From Ramlibacter pinisoli (GTDB lineage: Bacteria; Pseudomonadota; Gammaproteobacteria; Burkholderiales; Burkholderiaceae_C), in NCBI RefSeq assembly GCF_009758015.1, contig NZ_WSEL01000003.1, positions 124,001 to 188,000 on the forward strand: a stretch of 64,000 nt of DNA. Direction: 5' to 3'. Under the pieces are notes generated by a model that saw only the letters and a program-made list of their open reading frames with translations, did no database searches and was not told the origin of the DNA. The position numbers were made by a program, and so were the translations under genes. Positions 61,811 to 64,000 of this stretch are shown in pieces (the stretch's first letter is position 1; every line of letters begins with the position of its first letter).

Positions 61811-63708
61811 GCCTGGGCTTCCTTCGGATCGGCGGTCGGCCGGACGACCTGCGTGATGGCGCGGGTGATGAAGCGGGCCGTGATCGGGGTGCCGTCGTAG
61901 TGCAGCACCTTCACCAGCCGCGCCGGGTCGACCTCCAGCTCGTTCACCAGCAGGCTGCGCATCTGCGCGTCGCGGTTCTGCTCGACCACGAACACCTGGT
62001 CGTGCGCGGCGATGAACGCGGCCACGCTGTCCGGGAACGGGAACGCCCGCAGGCGCATCGCATCGACGTGGATGCCCTCGGCCTGCAGCACCGCGAGCGC
62101 CTCGGCCATGGCCGGGCTGGTCGAGCCGAAGTAGATGACCCCCAGGCGGGTCGGCTGCGCGGCCATCGCGATGACCGGCTGCGGCACGAGGTCAGCGGCA
62201 GTGCGGAACTTCTTGAGCAGGCGCTCGACGTTGTAGATGTAGTCGGGGCCCCGCTCCGAATAGCGGGCATAGGGATCGCGCGTCGTGCCCCGGGTGAAGT
62301 AGCTGCCCCGCGTCGGGTGCGTGCCCGGCAGGGTGCGCCAGGGAATCCCGTCGCCGTCCACGTCCTTGTAGCGGCCGAAATCCCGGCCGGCCTCGAGTTC
62401 CTCCGCCGTCATCACCTTGCCACGATCGTAGGAACGGCCCTCCTCCCAGGCGAACGGCCTGCACAGGCGCTGGTTCATGCCGATGTCCAGGTCGGTCATG
62501 ACGAACACCGGTGTCTGCAGCCGGTCGGCCAGGTCGAGCGCGCAGGCGGCATGCTCGAAGCACTCGTGCGGGTCCTCCGGCAGCAGCAGCACGTGCTTGG
62601 TGTCGCCATGCGAGGCGTAGGCACAGGCCAGCAGGTCGGCCTGCTGGGTCCTCGTCGGCATGCCCGTGGACGGCCCGCCGCGCTGCACGTTGATGATGGT
62701 GACCGGGATCTCGGCGAAGTACGCCAGGCCGATGAACTCGGTCATCAGCGAGATGCCGGGGCCGGAGGTCGCCGTGAAGGCCCGCGCGCCGTTCCACCCG
62801 GCCCCCACCACCATGCCGATGGAGGCGATCTCGTCCTCGGCCTGCACGATGGCGTAGCAGTTCTGCCCGGTGGCGGGATCGACGCGGAACTTCGCGCAGT
62901 ACTTCTGGAAGGCCTCGGCCACCGACGACGACGGCGTGATCGGGTACCAGGCCGCCACCGTCGCACCGCCATAGACGCAGCCGAGCGCCGCGGCGCTGTT
63001 GCCGTCGATGAAGATGCCGTCGCCCACGCGGTCGGCCCGCCGCACCCGCACGCCCAGCGGCCCCTGCAGGTGCTCCTTGGCGAAGTCGCGCCCCAGGTGC
63101 AGCGCCTGGACATTGGACGCCAGCAGCTTTTCCTTGCCGCGGTACTGCTCGCCGAACAGCTTCTCGATCACCTGGTCGTCGATCTCGAGCAGCACCGAGA
63201 GCGCGCCGACATAGACGATGTTCTTGAACAGCTGGCGCTGCCGCGGGTCGCTGTAGACGGCGTTGCAGATCTCGGTCAGCGGCATGCCGATGACGTGGAT
63301 GTCGGGGCGGAACCGGGAAGCCGGCATGGGCCGCGTGCTGTCGTAGAACAGGTAGCCGCCGGGTTCGAGCTCCGCGACGTCGGCATCCCAGGTCTGCGGG
63401 TTCATCGCGACCATCATGTCGATGCCGCCGCGCCGGCCCAGCCAGCCGTCCTCGCTCACCCGCACCTCGTACCAGGTGGGCAGGCCCTGGATGTTGCTGG
63501 GGAAGATGTTGCGCGGGCTGACCGGCACCCCCATCCGCAGGATGGCCTTGGCGAACAGTTCGTTGGCCGATGCCGATCCCGAGCCGTTGACGTTCGCGAA
63601 CTTGATGACGAAGTCGTTCACCGCCTCGATGCGCGGCGGCACCGGACGCTCGCCGTGGACGCCCGGCACCAGGTCGCTTGCGCCGCGGAAGGGTTCGACG
63701 GCGCTCAT
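61807..63708 (-). CDS. korA: 2-oxoacid:ferredoxin oxidoreductase, fused gamma-alpha subunit
   Basis: 633 residues. The N-terminal ~190 residues are a gamma domain (GSGSASANELFAKAILRMG, DMMVAMNPQTWDADVAELEP), followed by an alpha domain with WYPITPSSSVAEAFQKY, AEDEIASIGMVVGAGWNGA and RGGPSTGMPTRTQQADL. The fused gamma-alpha form is common in aerobic bacteria. The ATG at 63708 overlaps the stop of the upstream FAD/ferredoxin gene by four bases. Confidence 0.9.
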   Translation of the reverse strand: MSAVEPFRGASDLVPGVHGERPVPPRIEAVNDFVIKFANVNGSGSASANELFAKAILRMGVPVSPRNIFPSNIQGLPTWYEVRVSEDGWLGRRGGIDMMVAMNPQTWDADVAELEPGGYLFYDSTRPMPASRFRPDIHVIGMPLTEICNAVYSDPRQRQLFKNIVYVGALSVLLEIDDQVIEKLFGEQYRGKEKLLASNVQALHLGRDFAKEHLQGPLGVRVRRADRVGDGIFIDGNSAAALGCVYGGATVAAWYPITPSSSVAEAFQKYCAKFRVDPATGQNCYAIVQAEDEIASIGMVVGAGWNGARAFTATSGPGISLMTEFIGLAYFAEIPVTIINVQRGGPSTGMPTRTQQADLLACAYASHGDTKHVLLLPEDPHECFEHAACALDLADRLQTPVFVMTDLDIGMNQRLCRPFAWEEGRSYDRGKVMTAEELEAGRDFGRYKDVDGDGIPWRTLPGTHPTRGSYFTRGTTRDPYARYSERGPDYIYNVERLLKKFRTAADLVPQPVIAMAAQPTRLGVIYFGSTSPAMAEALAVLQAEGIHVDAMRLRAFPFPDSVAAFIAAHDQVFVVEQNRDAQMRSLLVNELEVDPARLVKVLHYDGTPITARFITRAITQVVRPTADPKEAQA

Positions 63709-64000
63709 GCGGCGACTCCATGCGCGGCGGCGGCATCGCGGGCACGCGGGCCGGCCTGGGTGGTGCGAAGCAGGAACTTCTGCATGTCCCAGGCGCCGGT
63801 CGGGCAGCGCTCCGCGCACAACCCGCAGTGCAGGCACACGTCCTCGTCCTTGACCATGATCCGTCCCGTCTTGAGTTCACCGCTGGTGTAGAGGTCCTGC
63901 GCGAGGTTGAGCGCCGGCGCCTTCAGCCGCGGCCGGATGTCCTTCTCGTTGCCGTTCTCGGTGAAGGTGATGCAGTCCATCGGGCAGATGTCGACGCAGG
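63705..64000 (-). CDS. FAD-dependent oxidoreductase with C-terminal ferredoxin domain, C-terminal fragment
   Basis: Only the last ~98 codons are in the window; the gene continues past the right edge. Two 4Fe-4S motifs are visible: CVDICPMDC at the very edge and CLHCGLCAERCP, then a short tail. In this bacterial group the gene before the korA-korB pair is often a long FAD oxidoreductase (glutamate synthase small-subunit-like) ending in a ferredoxin domain; the flavin part cannot be checked here. It overlaps korA by four bases, so it belongs to the same operon. Confidence 0.75.
   Translation of the reverse strand, partial: CVDICPMDCITFTENGNEKDIRPRLKAPALNLAQDLYTSGELKTGRIMVKDEDVCLHCGLCAERCPTGAWDMQKFLLRTTQAGPRARDAAAAHGVAA

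Overview
The window is dense, G+C-rich bacterial chromosome with G or C at most third codon positions. Gene content and order point to a betaproteobacterium of the order Burkholderiales, most likely Comamonadaceae (Ramlibacter or Variovorax-like). The clues are the ndk-rlmN-pilF-rodZ-ispG-hisS-yfgM-bamB-der-hfq-hflX cluster, an isc operon, an intracellular PHA depolymerase, and a betaproteobacterial proteasome homologue (BPH-type) inside the pyruvate dehydrogenase operon. The family assignment is an inference from gene order and protein character, not from a search. I see no insertion sequence, prophage, CRISPR array or rRNA gene, and no gene-free stretch longer than about 300 bases.

Layout. 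1-9823 (minus): housekeeping cluster from ndk to the start of hflX, covering nucleotide metabolism, RNA modification, type IV pilus and cell shape, isoprenoid synthesis, histidyl-tRNA synthetase, outer-membrane assembly, ribosome GTPase and Hfq. 9954-13358 (minus): rluD-scpB-rluB, divergent from bamD (13374-14168, plus). 14179-17878: DinG/YoaA-type helicase, a small YdcH-like protein, a PP2C phosphatase and a periplasmic coiled-coil protein. 17875-25005 (minus): the 2-oxoglutarate dehydrogenase operon odhA-odhB-gdx-lpd, followed by zapE. 25184-29320: propionyl-CoA synthetase, an isochorismatase-like hydrolase, a degenerate GGDEF protein and an orphan NarL-type regulator. 29327-31157: a PQQ-type sugar dehydrogenase and an NlpC/P60 peptidase.

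31204-38000 (minus) is the pyruvate dehydrogenase operon aceE-aceF-BPH peptidase-lpdA. Divergent from it is a FixL/FixJ-like two-component pair (38154-41314), then folD, an M3 oligopeptidase and a secreted glutaredoxin-like protein. 45043-48146: rpiA, pyrD, an FAD oxidoreductase and tRNA-Val(CAC). 48188-54340 (minus): dnaQ and the complete isc operon (iscR-S-U-A-hscB-hscA-fdx) with likely IscR sites upstream. 54596-60237: uvrB, aromatic aminotransferase, phaZ and an RnfB-like ferredoxin. 60275-64000 (minus): a 2-oxoacid:ferredoxin oxidoreductase module (FAD/ferredoxin protein, alpha, beta) and a CBS-domain protein.

How it fits together. The window holds two aerobic 2-oxoacid dehydrogenase complexes plus a ferredoxin-dependent 2-oxoacid oxidoreductase, the Fe-S assembly machinery and PHA mobilisation, so much of it concerns acetyl-CoA and electron flow. 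The most unusual points are the proteasome-like peptidase translationally coupled to lpdA, the SugE/Gdx exporter between odhB and lpd, the palindromes at the aceE promoter facing a sensor-kinase gene, and repeats upstream of phaZ. Most genes here are well-known families; I did not find a clearly new multi-gene system.
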